DNA of 64,000 nt from Halobacillus litoralis. GTDB lineage: Bacteria > Bacillota > Bacilli > Bacillales > Halobacillaceae. The position numbers and the translations under genes are program-made. Shown here piece after piece: positions 1 to 9,061 of the stretch. Where the stretch lies: NCBI RefSeq assembly GCF_009856445.1, contig NZ_WMFA01000002.1, positions 744,001 to 808,000 of the forward strand, written 5' to 3'. The notes below the pieces were generated by a model that saw only the letters and a list, made by a program, of their open reading frames with translations, was not told where the DNA came from and did not search any database. How positions within the stretch are numbered: position 1 is the stretch's first letter; the number at the start of each line of letters is the position of its first letter.

Positions 1-1
1 T

Positions 2-1024
2 GATTCCGCCTTTATGAGGCGAATTTTGACGGATATATTAGAAAAAGACTATCGAATCATGGTTGTTGGCACCGCTAGGAATGGCAAAGATTGTCTGGAT
101 AAGTTGGACACCTTACGACCGGACGTCGTAACAATGGACATAGAAATGCCAGTCATGGATGGTTTAGAGGCATTACAAAAGATCATGGAAAGTTCTCCGC
201 TCCCTGTAGTAATGGTTTCAAGTTTGACACAGGAGGGGGCGGAAAGCACGATGAAAGCCATGAGTCTTGGAGCTGTGGATTTTATACAAAAACCATCGGG
301 CTCTATTTCTCTTGATATGGAAAAGGTAGACAAAGATGTTGTCCGCAAAGTTCTTATTGCAGGAGAGGCCAAAGTAAAGCCACCATCTACGATAATCTCT
401 AGTAAAAAAGTCCGTGCCCCTGACGATATGAAAGAGGAAGGGCATCTGATTGCCGTAGGCACCTCCACCGGAGGACCCAGAGCGTTGCAGGAGGTTTTGA
501 CCTCTCTTCCTGGAAACCTTCCTGCCCCGATCTTAGTCGTTCAACACATGCCCAAAGGATTCACGAAATCTTTGGCTGAACGCCTCGACAGGCTGTCTGA
601 AATTTCAGTGAAGGAAGCGGAACATATGGAGGAAATACATAAGGGCGTTGCTTATATCGCCCCAGGCGGGTACCACATGGAAGTGGTAAAGGATAACCAG
701 CGTCTCAGGATTCATTTACATGAATCCAGTCCTCTAAATGGTCATAGACCTTCAGTGAATGTGATGTTCTCTTCCATTGCGAATCTACCGGGGTTCTCCA
801 CAACCACTGTCATCATGACAGGGATGGGGGCCGATGGCTTAGAAGGTATTCTTGCGATGAAAGAGCAGGGAAGGAACGTCTTCACGATCGCAGAAGATGA
901 AAGTACCTGTGTTGTATACGGAATGCCAAAGGCAATCGTGAAATCTGGTCTTGCTGATGATGTCAGGAAATTAAATGAAATCAGTCGCAGTATTGTAGAA
1001 TCTCTTCAAAATAAAAGGAGGTAG
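2..1024 (+). CDS. cheB: CheB chemotaxis methylesterase/glutamine deamidase (5' partial)
   Basis: Response-regulator methylesterase that removes methyl groups from chemoreceptors. The reading frame is open to the window edge: the codons before the first internal ATG (position 14) read D-S-A-F, which continue as FMRRIL, the usual start of a CheB receiver domain (DDSAFMR). The gene therefore begins upstream and probably lacks only about ten codons here. The receiver domain carries the phospho-acceptor context DIEMPVMDG. The catalytic domain shows the Ser motif GTSTGGP, the His motif QHMP and the Asp motif MTGMGADG. It ends 4 bases before cheA, as in the Bacillus fla/che operon. Confidence 0.96.
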   Translation, partial: DSAFMRRILTDILEKDYRIMVVGTARNGKDCLDKLDTLRPDVVTMDIEMPVMDGLEALQKIMESSPLPVVMVSSLTQEGAESTMKAMSLGAVDFIQKPSGSISLDMEKVDKDVVRKVLIAGEAKVKPPSTIISSKKVRAPDDMKEEGHLIAVGTSTGGPRALQEVLTSLPGNLPAPILVVQHMPKGFTKSLAERLDRLSEISVKEAEHMEEIHKGVAYIAPGGYHMEVVKDNQRLRIHLHESSPLNGHRPSVNVMFSSIANLPGFSTTTVIMTGMGADGLEGILAMKEQGRNVFTIAEDESTCVVYGMPKAIVKSGLADDVRKLNEISRSIVESLQNKRR

Positions 1025-1028
1025 AGCT

Positions 1029-3035
1029 ATGGAAACCAATCAATACTTGGAAGTTTTTATTGATGAAAGTAAAGAGCATTTGCAATCCATCAATGACCAA
1101 CTTTTACAGTTGGAAAAAAATCCTCAGGACCTTACCATCGTCAATGAAATCTTCAGGTCGGCCCATACATTGAAAGGCATGTCAGCAACAATGGGATATC
1201 AGGATCTATCCAATTTGACACACAAGATGGAGAATGTCCTTGATGCTGTAAGGAATGAAAAAGTGTTGGTAGATGAAGGCATCTTGGATGTCGTTTTTGA
1301 TTCTGTAGATGACTTGGAAGCAATGGTCATTGATATAGCGGAAGGCGGCTCGGGTGAAAGAAATGTCGAAAGAGTCGTCGAGTTATTAAAAAACATCGAA
1401 AACGGTGAAGGAGGGGCAGCGGAGCCTGCTGCGGCGTCTACATCAAAGAAGACGGAAACTGCCTCTTTACTTTCTATTGATGAATACACCAAAGCAGCTC
1501 TGGAACAATCTAGTGAACTGGGAAAAAGCAATTACCAGATTGAAGTTACATTAAGAGAAGATTGTCTTTTGAAAGCCGCCCGTGTCTATATGGTTTTTGA
1601 AATCTTAGAGCAGTCAGGGGATGTCATCAAGTCCTCTCCTTCTGTAGAAGCCTTGGAGAATGAAGATTTTGAAACGAGTTTCCAGGTTTTGCTCGTTACA
1701 GAGGATTCTCCGGAGGACATAGAAGGTCAAATTAAAAAAGTATCCGAAATAGAAAATGTACATGTCACTGTCTATCAAATTTCTGAAGAGACGAGAGAAG
1801 AAGCAGATTCGCAGTCTCCACAAAAAGAAAGGGATGGTCAAGAAAAGGCGCCTGTCCAAAAAGAAGAGAAAGAAGGGAAACAGGTAGGGAGTAAAACTAT
1901 CCGCATCAACATTGATCGATTGGACGCTCTTATGAACTTATTTGAAGAGCTTGTGATTGATCGGGGTCGTCTTGAACAAATATCAGATGATTTAAAGCAC
2001 ACGGAACTACGTGAAACAGTCGAACGTATGACACGAATCTCTGGGGATTTGCAAAGCATCATCTTAAACATGCGTATGGTACCAGTCGAGCAGGTGTTCA
2101 ATCGATTTCCCAGGATGGTCCGCCAGCTTTCAAAAGATTTGAATAAGAAGATTGATTTAAGTGTAGTAGGAGCTGAAACAGAACTGGATCGTACCGTCAT
2201 TGATGAAATCGGTGATCCACTTGTGCATCTTATTCGTAACGCGATCGATCATGGAATTGAGGGTCCAGTAGAAAGAGAAGCCAAAGGGAAACCTGCCACA
2301 GGAAAGCTTGAATTGAAAGCCTACCACAGTGGTAATCATGTTTTCATTGAAATTTCTGATGATGGAGGCGGCATAAACCGTGACAAAGTTGTCCGAAAAG
2401 CTGTGAGCAATCGCGTGGTCACAGAAGAACAGGCAGCGGCTATGACAGACTCTCAAGTGTTCGATTTGATCATGGAAAGCGGTTTTTCAACGGCAGACAC
2501 TATTTCTGACGTATCAGGTAGAGGTGTAGGACTTGATGTTGTGAAAAACACAATCGAATCTCTTGGCGGGAGTATTTCCGTAGACTCGGTACTTGATGAG
2601 GGGAGTATATTCTCCATCCAGCTGCCGCTCACCCTTTCCATTATTTCCGTAATGCTGGTGGAAGTACAAAAAGAAAAATACGCGGTCCCTCTTTCATCAA
2701 TTATTGAGACGGCCATCGTGAAAAAAGAAGAAATCATGCATGCCCATAACAAAAAAGTCATTGACTTCCGAGGGAAAGTCGTACCACTCGTTTTTTTGAA
2801 AGATGTGCTGAGTGTACCGCAGGAATTGGATGAAGAGGAATACTACTCTGTTGTTATTGTTCGAAAAGGAGAAAAGATGGCAGCTCTCGTTGTTAATTCA
2901 TTCATTGGTCAGCAGGAGGTCGTCTTAAAGTCGCTCGGCGACTACTTATCCGGAGCTTTCGCCATTTCAGGTGCGACGATTCTGGGAGATGGACAAGTCG
3001 CATTAATCCTCGACAGCAATGCCTTAATCAAGTAA
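1029..3035 (+). CDS. cheA: CheA chemotaxis histidine kinase
   Basis: Soluble histidine kinase that couples receptors to CheY and CheB. 668 aa. Order of domains: HPt domain with the phospho-acceptor His46 in RSAHTLKG; a regulator-binding P2 region at about 155-250; a charged linker; dimerisation helices at about 285-350; an ATPase domain with N box LIRNAIDHGIE, G1 DDGGG and G2 GRGVGLDV; and a C-terminal CheW-like domain from about 535. The RBS AAAGGAGG lies just upstream. It sits between cheB and cheW in the same operon, with 18 bases to cheW. Length and order match the B. subtilis protein. Confidence 0.97.
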   Translation: METNQYLEVFIDESKEHLQSINDQLLQLEKNPQDLTIVNEIFRSAHTLKGMSATMGYQDLSNLTHKMENVLDAVRNEKVLVDEGILDVVFDSVDDLEAMVIDIAEGGSGERNVERVVELLKNIENGEGGAAEPAAASTSKKTETASLLSIDEYTKAALEQSSELGKSNYQIEVTLREDCLLKAARVYMVFEILEQSGDVIKSSPSVEALENEDFETSFQVLLVTEDSPEDIEGQIKKVSEIENVHVTVYQISEETREEADSQSPQKERDGQEKAPVQKEEKEGKQVGSKTIRINIDRLDALMNLFEELVIDRGRLEQISDDLKHTELRETVERMTRISGDLQSIILNMRMVPVEQVFNRFPRMVRQLSKDLNKKIDLSVVGAETELDRTVIDEIGDPLVHLIRNAIDHGIEGPVEREAKGKPATGKLELKAYHSGNHVFIEISDDGGGINRDKVVRKAVSNRVVTEEQAAAMTDSQVFDLIMESGFSTADTISDVSGRGVGLDVVKNTIESLGGSISVDSVLDEGSIFSIQLPLTLSIISVMLVEVQKEKYAVPLSSIIETAIVKKEEIMHAHNKKVIDFRGKVVPLVFLKDVLSVPQELDEEEYYSVVIVRKGEKMAALVVNSFIGQQEVVLKSLGDYLSGAFAISGATILGDGQVALILDSNALIK

Positions 3036-3053
3036 CAAAGGAGGGAAAAGAAA

Positions 3054-3521
3054 GTGGCAGAAGAAAATAAAAAATTGAAAGTGATTGTCTTTCAAATTAA
3101 CAATGAAGAATACACCGTACCTGTTAATCTCGTAGGTTCCATCGAACGACTAATGCCGATCACCCGTGTCCCCGGCACAAAATCATTTGTAAAAGGAGTC
3201 CTGAACTTAAGAGGGGTCGTCACACCGGTCATCGATTTGAGACAAAGATTCGGGATTGAAGAAGTGGCGGATACGGATGCTACAAGAATCATCACAGTGA
3301 AAATCCATGAGATGAGTGTCGGCTTGATCGTGGATGCGGCAAACGATGTCCTCGACCTGGATGAAGAAAGCATCGAACCTCCACCAGAAGTGATAGGAAC
3401 AGCTGAGGCGGATTATATCCAAGGGGTATCCAAATTGGATCAGCGCTTGTTCATTTTGTTGAATTTAGAAAAAGTTCTAGCCAAAGACGACGTTCATGAG
3501 TTGAATGAGCTTTATGTCTAA
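3054..3521 (+). CDS. cheW: CheW receptor-kinase coupling protein
   Basis: Scaffold protein linking chemoreceptors to CheA at the membrane array. 155 aa, a single CheW domain (VFQINNEEYTVPV, then RGVVTPVIDLRQRFG, then the C-terminal GVSKLDQRLFILLNLEKVL). The start is GTG, chosen because AAGGAGGGA stands at the right distance and the protein then has the normal family length. The 3' end overlaps cheC by 17 bases, which suggests translational coupling. Confidence 0.95.
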   Translation: MAEENKKLKVIVFQINNEEYTVPVNLVGSIERLMPITRVPGTKSFVKGVLNLRGVVTPVIDLRQRFGIEEVADTDATRIITVKIHEMSVGLIVDAANDVLDLDEESIEPPPEVIGTAEADYIQGVSKLDQRLFILLNLEKVLAKDDVHELNELYV

Positions 3522-4158
3522 TTCAAAAAAATTCATTGAAGAATTTGGTCCCATCCAGCTGGATGTTTTGAAAGAAATCGGCAATATAGGTTCAGGACAT
3601 GCGGCTACATCTCTATCCAAACTGCTTCAGAAGAAAATAGAGATGAATGTCCCCGGTGTAGAAGTGGTGGACTTTGACCAAGTGATGGATCTCGCCGGGG
3701 GAGCAGATAAAGAAGTCGTCAGTATTTTTCAAAGAATGGAAGGCGAGGCTCCAGGCAGTATGTTCTTTCTCATGCCCCCTTTCCAAGCTCATCATTTTGT
3801 AGAACTTATGACAAATGCTTCCGAAGGTTTTGATAATGATGCGGGAATGGCTGTTTCTGCTCTCCAGGAACTAGGGAATATCCTGTCAGGGGCCTATCTT
3901 ACCGCACTTTGCGATTTTACAGAATTGGATCTTCAATCAACGGTACCATCGATATCTCAGGATATGGTGGGGGCTATTCTAAGCATGGGATTAGTTGAAC
4001 TTTCGCAAGTGAGTGACGCAGCCATTGTGATCAAGACTTCTCTTACGGATCGAGACGGAGGGGAAGGTGGATTCCTGGAAGGTCATTTCTTCCTCTTTCC
4101 TGATCCTCCCTCTTATCAGAAGATTTTTTCTTCCTTAGGAGTGAATGAAGGTGATTAA
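3505..4158 (+). CDS. cheC: CheC, CheY-P phosphatase
   Basis: CheY-phosphate phosphatase of the CheC/FliY family, which also binds CheD in the Bacillus adaptation system. 217 aa. Two copies of the active-site pattern D/S-x3-E-x2-N are visible: DVLKEIGN near residue 20 and a second in LQELGNILSGAYL near the middle, so it belongs to the two-site CheC class. Start 3505 overlaps cheW; an in-frame ATG at 3514 is an alternative, and neither has a strong RBS. It overlaps cheD by 14 bases. Confidence 0.94.
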   Translation: MSFMSNSKKFIEEFGPIQLDVLKEIGNIGSGHAATSLSKLLQKKIEMNVPGVEVVDFDQVMDLAGGADKEVVSIFQRMEGEAPGSMFFLMPPFQAHHFVELMTNASEGFDNDAGMAVSALQELGNILSGAYLTALCDFTELDLQSTVPSISQDMVGAILSMGLVELSQVSDAAIVIKTSLTDRDGGEGGFLEGHFFLFPDPPSYQKIFSSLGVNEGD

Positions 4159-4648
4159 GGAAGGACAGGTCGTGAGAATTGGGATCGGAGACATGGGTAT
4201 TGTCCATCCCCCGCATTTGATTCGTACTTCAGGGCTTGGTTCATGTGTTGGGATCGTACTTTATGACGATATTAAAAAACTGGCGGGAATGGCTCATATT
4301 ATGCTTCCTGAAGCTTCCCTTGCAAAAAAGCAGGGACTGAAGAGAGCGAAATATGCAGATACAGCGATCGAAGATCTGATTACTGCCCTTAGAGGTGCTG
4401 GAGCGTCTTCCTATCGTTTAAAAGCGAAGCTTGCGGGTGGGGCCCAAATGTTTCAATTCACTTCCAACAGTGACATGATGCGTATAGGCCCAAGGAATGT
4501 GGAGGCGGTGAAAAAAAACCTTCAATCTCTTCATATTCCGATATTGGCAGCAGATGTCGGAGGTAAGAGCGGACGAACGATTGAATTCAATCCTGAGACA
4601 GCGAATTTGCATATAAAGAAAGTGAATCAAGGAGAAAGTGTGATTTGA
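4145..4648 (+). CDS. cheD: CheD chemoreceptor glutamine deamidase
   Basis: Deamidates glutamines on chemoreceptors and interacts with CheC. 167 aa, very close to the family length. The catalytic Cys lies in SGLGSCVGIVLYDD and the His in GMAHIMLPEA, and LAGGAQMF is also typical. Translation starts inside cheC (14-base overlap). The stop codon overlaps the ATG of the following small membrane protein gene. Confidence 0.95.
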   Translation: MKVIKEGQVVRIGIGDMGIVHPPHLIRTSGLGSCVGIVLYDDIKKLAGMAHIMLPEASLAKKQGLKRAKYADTAIEDLITALRGAGASSYRLKAKLAGGAQMFQFTSNSDMMRIGPRNVEAVKKNLQSLHIPILAADVGGKSGRTIEFNPETANLHIKKVNQGESVI

Positions 4649-4935
4649 TGATGGGTACGCTTTTGTGGAATTTATGGACAGCCGTGTTTGGGTTTCTATT
4701 CGTTTTTTCAATCAGCACTCAAGTGACGAATTTTGATACCGCGATTTACAGGGGAACCATCGCCTTTTTAAGTTTTTTTGTACTCTCCTATGTATTTCGG
4801 GCGTTTTGGAGTTTCGTCACAGCTCCAGCCGATAATGAAGGCACTCATGAATCGGCTCAAACAGCATCATCATCGGATATGGATGTAGAAGAAACTTCAA
4901 AGATGGTGCGGGAGTTATTGAATGAAGATTCATAA
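4648..4935 (+). CDS. Small membrane protein of unknown function inserted between cheD and sigD
   Basis: I do not recognise this 95-aa protein. It has two hydrophobic segments, at about residues 3-25 (LWNLWTAVFGFLFVFSI) and 35-57 (GTIAFLSFFVLSYVFRAFW), then a polar acidic tail ending EETSKMVRELLNEDS. I chose ATG 4648, which overlaps the cheD stop as TGATG; TTG 4645 is an alternative, and the RBS AAGGAG is at 4629. In B. subtilis cheD is followed directly by sigD, so this is an addition to the operon. Co-transcription suggests a motility-related role, but that is only inference. Confidence 0.8.
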   Translation: MMGTLLWNLWTAVFGFLFVFSISTQVTNFDTAIYRGTIAFLSFFVLSYVFRAFWSFVTAPADNEGTHESAQTASSSDMDVEETSKMVRELLNEDS

Positions 4936-4978
4936 AAGGTTTTAGTAATTAACCAATTAAAGGACGGGGAGGATTGGA

Positions 4979-5755
4979 ATGACCAGCTGTTTATCTCCTC
5001 AAGAACAACAGTGGTGGAATATGTGGACACACGAGCAGGATGGAGAAGCTGCAAATCAATTGGTCCAGCAATACGACTATTTAGTGAGCTACCATGTTCA
5101 GCGGATCTCTGCTCATTTACCGAAGAGCGTCAGCAAAGATGATGTGAGAAGTTTAGGATTGTTGGGGCTTTATGATGCATTGAAAAAGTTTGATAGAACA
5201 AGGGATTTGAAGTTTGATACGTATGCTTCCTTCCGTATCAGAGGGTCAATCATGGACGGTTTACGAAAAGAAGACTGGCTCCCGAGATCTGTGAGGGACC
5301 GATCTAAAAAAATCGAACAGATGACAGAAAAGCTGGAGCAGGAATGGCAACGCCCGGTAAGTTCCCACGAGATTGCCGAAGCTCTAAGTATGTCTCCGGA
5401 AGAAGTGGAAGAGACTGTCAAGGACTCTCTTTTTGCAAATGTTCTCTCCATGGAAGAAAAAACAAATGATGGAAGCGAAGATCATAAAGAAGGAATTGGA
5501 TATTCGATTCCGGATGATCGAGCATTTACACCCTCAGAATCGGTCATTAAAAAAGAAAACTATGAAGAATTGGCGAGAGAAATCGGTCGGTTAAACGAGA
5601 AGGAGCAACTGGTTATCAGTCTTTTCTATCATGAAGAGCTTACTTTGACGGAAATTGGTCAGGTTCTGGAATTGACAACCTCCCGGATCTCCCAAATCCA
5701 TGCGAAAGCAATCTATAAGCTAAAAGGGTCTTTGCGGGAAATTGTAACCGTATAG
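4979..5755 (+). CDS. sigD: SigD, flagellar/motility sigma factor (sigma-28 family)
   Basis: RNA polymerase sigma factor for late flagellar, chemotaxis and autolysin genes. 258 aa. Region 2 includes the core-binding stretch and FRIRGSIMDGLRKEDWLPRS, the region 3 helix follows, and region 4 has the helix-turn-helix LTEIGQVLELTTSRISQIHAKA. Length matches the FliA/WhiG/SigD family. The RBS GGGGAGG precedes ATG 4979. It is followed by swrB, as in B. subtilis. Confidence 0.96.
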   Translation: MTSCLSPQEQQWWNMWTHEQDGEAANQLVQQYDYLVSYHVQRISAHLPKSVSKDDVRSLGLLGLYDALKKFDRTRDLKFDTYASFRIRGSIMDGLRKEDWLPRSVRDRSKKIEQMTEKLEQEWQRPVSSHEIAEALSMSPEEVEETVKDSLFANVLSMEEKTNDGSEDHKEGIGYSIPDDRAFTPSESVIKKENYEELAREIGRLNEKEQLVISLFYHEELTLTEIGQVLELTTSRISQIHAKAIYKLKGSLREIVTV

Positions 5756-5842
5756 AAGACCAGGGGATGAAACAGAAGGCAGTGAAGCGGTGATTGTGCC
5801 CCCCCTACATAAATGGAACAGAAATGAATGGTGTGAATAGAA

Positions 5843-6331
5843 ATGACAGGATTTTTATTGATTTTCAGTTTTATTATTGATGGCGTTCTGCTCTTTTCAC
5901 TCTTCATTATAATGAAGAAGGTCCGCAGAACCGAAGAACTTGAACTTAGACAAAAACAAGTGGCAGCAGAAATAGAGGATCTTTTCACTTCGTATTTAAT
6001 GGAAATAAAAGAAGAAAACAAAAGAATGGAAAGCCTTGTCAGGAAGAACAGTCACTCCTCTGACTTTCATGATTCTCAAACAGAAGACAGAGGGGAAAGG
6101 GGAAAAAATCATCTGGATAAAGAAGTCATCACAAAGAAACAGATTTCCTCTACCTATACCCCGCCTGAGTTGGAAGAAACGGAAAGCTATCAGCCCTCTT
6201 TTCATTCACAGGTATTGGATTTGAAAGAAAAAGGTTATAGTATAGAGGAAATTGCAAAAATAATGGATAAAGGAAAGACAGAAATCGAATTACTCCTCAA
6301 ATTTCATCAAAAACCTATGAAAAAAACTTGA
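5843..6331 (+). CDS. swrB: SwrB-like membrane-anchored motility protein
   Basis: In B. subtilis, SwrB at this position promotes flagellar basal-body maturation and so SigD activity. This 162-aa protein has one N-terminal transmembrane helix (residues 2-24), a charged coiled-coil stretch (about 28-65), a low-complexity polar middle, and a C-terminal helical motif GYSIEEIAKIMDKGKTEIE typical of the family. Assignment rests on architecture, position after sigD and that tail, as the family evolves fast. The RBS is weak. Its stop codon lies inside the -35 box of the rpsB promoter. Confidence 0.78.
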   Translation: MTGFLLIFSFIIDGVLLFSLFIIMKKVRRTEELELRQKQVAAEIEDLFTSYLMEIKEENKRMESLVRKNSHSSDFHDSQTEDRGERGKNHLDKEVITKKQISSTYTPPELEETESYQPSFHSQVLDLKEKGYSIEEIAKIMDKGKTEIELLLKFHQKPMKKT

Positions 6332-6356
6332 ATGCCCCGTTCTGTTGTGATATATT
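6328..6356 (+). promoter_or_regulatory. Sigma-A promoter of rpsB overlapping the swrB stop
   Basis: -35 TTGAAT at 6328-6333, 17-nt spacer, extended -10 TGaTATATT with the hexamer at 6351-6356. The -35 contains the swrB TGA stop, so the fla/che operon and the rpsB unit abut. Seen directly by consensus match. Confidence 0.72.
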
Positions 6357-6389
6357 TACTGACGGTGTCAATACGCACGCCTTTGGATT

Positions 6390-6426
6390 CTCAAGTGAGG
6401 TTGCTCTTTTATAGAGTTCACTAGAG
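6390..6426 (+). ncRNA. Hairpin in the rpsB 5' leader
   Basis: In the roughly 114-nt rpsB leader the arms CTCAAGTGA (6390-6398) and TCACTAGAG (6418-6426) pair with one mismatch, enclosing a second stem CTCT/AGAG. There is no T-run, so it is not a classical terminator. By analogy with other ribosomal-protein leaders it could be an S2-responsive element; that is inference. Confidence 0.45.
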
Positions 6427-6476
6427 AAGATGAAAGAGGCGGAGGATACTAAAAAAACCAAACAGGAGGAACTATC

Positions 6477-7214
6477 ATGTCTGTAATTTCTATGAAACAG
6501 CTACTTGAAGCTGGTGTTCACTTTGGACACCAAACCCGCCGCTGGAATCCGAAGATGAAAAAATACATCTTCACGGAGCGTAACGGGATCTACATCATCG
6601 ACCTGCAAAAAACGGTCAAGAAAGTTGATGAAGCATTCAACTATGTAAAAGAGGTCGCTGCTGACGGCGGTAACATTCTTTTCGTAGGTACTAAAAAACA
6701 AGCTCAGGATACAGTTCGCGACGAGGCGACTCGTTGTGGCATGTATTACATCAACCAACGTTGGTTGGGTGGTACCCTGACAAACTTTGAAACCATCCGT
6801 AAGCGTATCAACCGTCTTAAAGACATTGAGCGCATGGAAGAAGACGGTACATTCGATGTACTTCCTAAAAAAGAAGTCGTCGACATGCTTAAAGAAAAAG
6901 ATCGTCTTGTTAAATTCCTAGGCGGTATTAAAGAAATGAAGAGCCTTCCGGACGCAATGTTCGTGATCGACCCTCGTAAAGAGCGCATCGCGATTGCTGA
7001 AGCTCACAAATTGAATATTCCAGTTGTAGGTATCGTTGATACGAACTGTGACCCAGACGAAATCGATTATGTCATCCCTGCAAACGATGATGCAATCCGT
7101 GCCGTTAAATTGTTGACTTCTAAGATGGCAGACGCTGTTCTTGAAGCTAAGCAAGGGGAAGAAACAGAAACAACGGAAGAAACTGAAGCTGCTGTAGAAG
7201 CTGCTCAAGAGTAA
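6477..7214 (+). CDS. rpsB: 30S ribosomal protein S2
   Basis: Small-subunit protein needed for 30S assembly and mRNA binding. 245 aa, the usual length. The N-terminus [27 protein letters not shown] and [14 protein letters not shown] are family signatures, and the C-terminal tail is acidic ([18 protein letters not shown]). A strong RBS AGGAGGA is present. It has its own promoter and terminator and is followed by tsf. Confidence 0.98.
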   Translation: MSVISMKQLLEAGVHFGHQTRRWNPKMKKYIFTERNGIYIIDLQKTVKKVDEAFNYVKEVAADGGNILFVGTKKQAQDTVRDEATRCGMYYINQRWLGGTLTNFETIRKRINRLKDIERMEEDGTFDVLPKKEVVDMLKEKDRLVKFLGGIKEMKSLPDAMFVIDPRKERIAIAEAHKLNIPVVGIVDTNCDPDEIDYVIPANDDAIRAVKLLTSKMADAVLEAKQGEETETTEETEAAVEAAQE

Positions 7215-7223
7215 GATGGGTCA

Positions 7224-7260
7224 AAAGGTGATAAGGGGGTATACCTTTATCACCTTTTTT
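7224..7260 (+). terminator. Terminator/attenuator between rpsB and tsf
   Basis: Stem AAGGTGATAAGG pairing with CCTTTATCACCTT (one bulge), then T6. It will cut part of the transcription from rpsB into tsf. Confidence 0.85.
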
Positions 7261-7274
7261 AAAGAATCCGTAAC

Positions 7275-7302
7275 AGCTCAAGCGTTTCAAAACGCAAGAG
7301 CT
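7275..7302 (+). promoter_or_regulatory. Palindromic hairpin upstream of tsf
   Basis: AGCTC/GAGCT and GCGTT/AACGC stems are separated by a symmetric AA/AA internal loop. It lies 33 bases before the tsf start and immediately upstream of the tsf RBS region. It could be an RNA element or a protein-binding palindrome; function unknown. Confidence 0.45.
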
Positions 7303-7335
7303 ATACTTATATGCAACTAATAAGGAGGCTTTACA

Positions 7336-8220
7336 ATGGCTGTAAATGCTAAAATGGTAAAAGAACTTCGTGAAAAAACGGGTGCTGGAATGATGGACTG
7401 TAAGAAAGCACTCACTGAAACTGATGGTGACATGGACAAAGCAATGGAATGGTTGCGTGAGAAGGGAATTTCCAAAGCAGCTAAGAAAGCTGACCGTATT
7501 GCTGCGGAAGGTTCTGCTGCAATTGAAATTTCCGGCAACACAGCTGTACTTTTCGAAGTAAACTGTGAAACGGACTTCGTAACGAAGAACGACCAGTTCA
7601 AGGACCTGCTTAAAGACTTGGGTCAGCACTTGCTTTCTCAAAAGCCTGCAACAGTTGAAGAAGCACTAGAACAGAAGCTTCACGGTGATGGAGAAGTACT
7701 TAGCAGCTATATCACAGAACGCGTAGCGAAAATCGGTGAAAAGATCTCCCTTCGTCGTTTCGTTATCAAAGAGAAAACGGATAACGATGCATTCGGTGCT
7801 TACCTTCACATGGGCGGAAACATCGGTGTGTTGACTGTCCTTGAAGGTTCTACAGATGAGTCTGCAGCGAAAGACGTTGCGATGCACGTAGCAGCTGTAA
7901 ACCCTCGTTATGTTTCCCGTGAAGAAATTCCTGCAGAAGAAGCAGACAAAGAGCGTGAAATGCTTAAAACGCAAGCGATGAATGAAGGCAAGCCTGAAAA
8001 CATCGTTGAAAAAATGGTCGAAGGCCGTTTGAACAAGTTCTTCGAAGAAATCTGCCTGCTTGATCAAAGCTTTGTTAAAGATCCAGACCAGAAAGTAAAA
8101 CAGTTCGTAGCATCTACTGGTGGCCAAATCACTGGTTTCGATCGCTTCGAAGTTGGTGAAGGTATGGAGAAACGCGAAGAAAACTTCGCAGATGAGGTTA
8201 TGAACCAGGTTAAAAAATAA
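7336..8220 (+). CDS. tsf: Translation elongation factor Ts
   Basis: Guanine-nucleotide exchange factor for EF-Tu in the cytoplasm. 294 aa. The N-terminal UBA-like domain ([21 protein letters not shown]) and the core motif [16 protein letters not shown] are family signatures. The RBS AAGGAGG is well placed. It follows rpsB after a terminator and precedes pyrH, the conserved bacterial order. Confidence 0.98.
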   Translation: MAVNAKMVKELREKTGAGMMDCKKALTETDGDMDKAMEWLREKGISKAAKKADRIAAEGSAAIEISGNTAVLFEVNCETDFVTKNDQFKDLLKDLGQHLLSQKPATVEEALEQKLHGDGEVLSSYITERVAKIGEKISLRRFVIKEKTDNDAFGAYLHMGGNIGVLTVLEGSTDESAAKDVAMHVAAVNPRYVSREEIPAEEADKEREMLKTQAMNEGKPENIVEKMVEGRLNKFFEEICLLDQSFVKDPDQKVKQFVASTGGQITGFDRFEVGEGMEKREENFADEVMNQVKK

Positions 8221-8228
8221 TGAACATG

Positions 8229-8263
8229 GAAAATAGGGGACACTTCCGGTGTTCCCTATTTTC
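8229..8263 (+). terminator. Hairpin after tsf
   Basis: GAAAATAGGG pairs with CCCTATTTTC around an inner ACAC/GTGT stem. The U-rich side is part of the stem and only a short T-stretch exists, so termination may be partial. Confidence 0.6.
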
Positions 8264-8336
8264 AAACATGCTACATAATTGCAGAACGATGTGCAAAAAA
8301 ATGTAGAGGAATACAGTTAAAACACGGGAGGTAACT

Positions 8337-9059
8337 ATGACTACTGCTCGCTATCGTCGTATCGTATTAAAACTAAGTGGAGAGGCTTTAAGTGGAGAAG
8401 CAGGGTTTGGACTAGAACCCAGCATCATCAAATCAGTCTCCCGTCAGGTCAAAGAAGTGGCTGAACTCGGTGTGGAAGTCGCTGTCGTCGTCGGAGGTGG
8501 AAACATCTGGCGCGGTAAAGTAGGAGCCGAGATGGGAATGGATCGTGCAAACGCTGATTATATGGGGATGCTTGCAACGGTCATGAACTCTCTTGCCCTT
8601 CAGGATAGTCTGGAAAACTTAGGGATTCCGACCCGTGTCCAAACTTCCATTGAAATGAGACAAGTAGCGGAACCATACATCCGCAGAAAAGCGATTCGTC
8701 ATCTGGAAAAGAAACGCGTCGTCATTTTTGCGGCTGGGACAGGGAACCCATACTTCTCTACTGACACAACAGCTGCTCTAAGAGCTGCAGAAGTGGAAGC
8801 GGATGTAATCTTAATGGCGAAGAACAATGTAGACGGTGTTTATACAGATGATCCTAAAACCAATGAAGATGCTGTGAAGTACGATCAGCTCTCTTACATG
8901 GACGTTTTGAATGAGGGTCTTGGGGTCATGGATTCTACAGCTTCATCATTATGTATGGACAACGATATCGATTTATTGGTATTCTCAATAACAGAAGACG
9001 GAAACATCAAGAAAGCCGTAATGGGCGAAAATATTGGAACTATTGTGAGGGGGAAATAA
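8337..9059 (+). CDS. pyrH: UMP kinase
   Basis: Phosphorylates UMP to UDP in pyrimidine nucleotide synthesis; the bacterial enzyme is hexameric and UTP/GTP-regulated. 240 aa. Amino-acid kinase fold with [14 protein letters not shown] at the N-terminus, [11 protein letters not shown] and [12 protein letters not shown]. The RBS CGGGAGG is near the ATG. It ends 2 bases before frr, indicating co-transcription. Confidence 0.98.
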   Translation: MTTARYRRIVLKLSGEALSGEAGFGLEPSIIKSVSRQVKEVAELGVEVAVVVGGGNIWRGKVGAEMGMDRANADYMGMLATVMNSLALQDSLENLGIPTRVQTSIEMRQVAEPYIRRKAIRHLEKKRVVIFAAGTGNPYFSTDTTAALRAAEVEADVILMAKNNVDGVYTDDPKTNEDAVKYDQLSYMDVLNEGLGVMDSTASSLCMDNDIDLLVFSITEDGNIKKAVMGENIGTIVRGK

Positions 9060-9061
9060 TT

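Noticed and set aside
7666-8265. 199-codon minus-strand frame opposite tsf
   Set aside because: Phe/Cys-rich mirror of the conserved tsf sequence.
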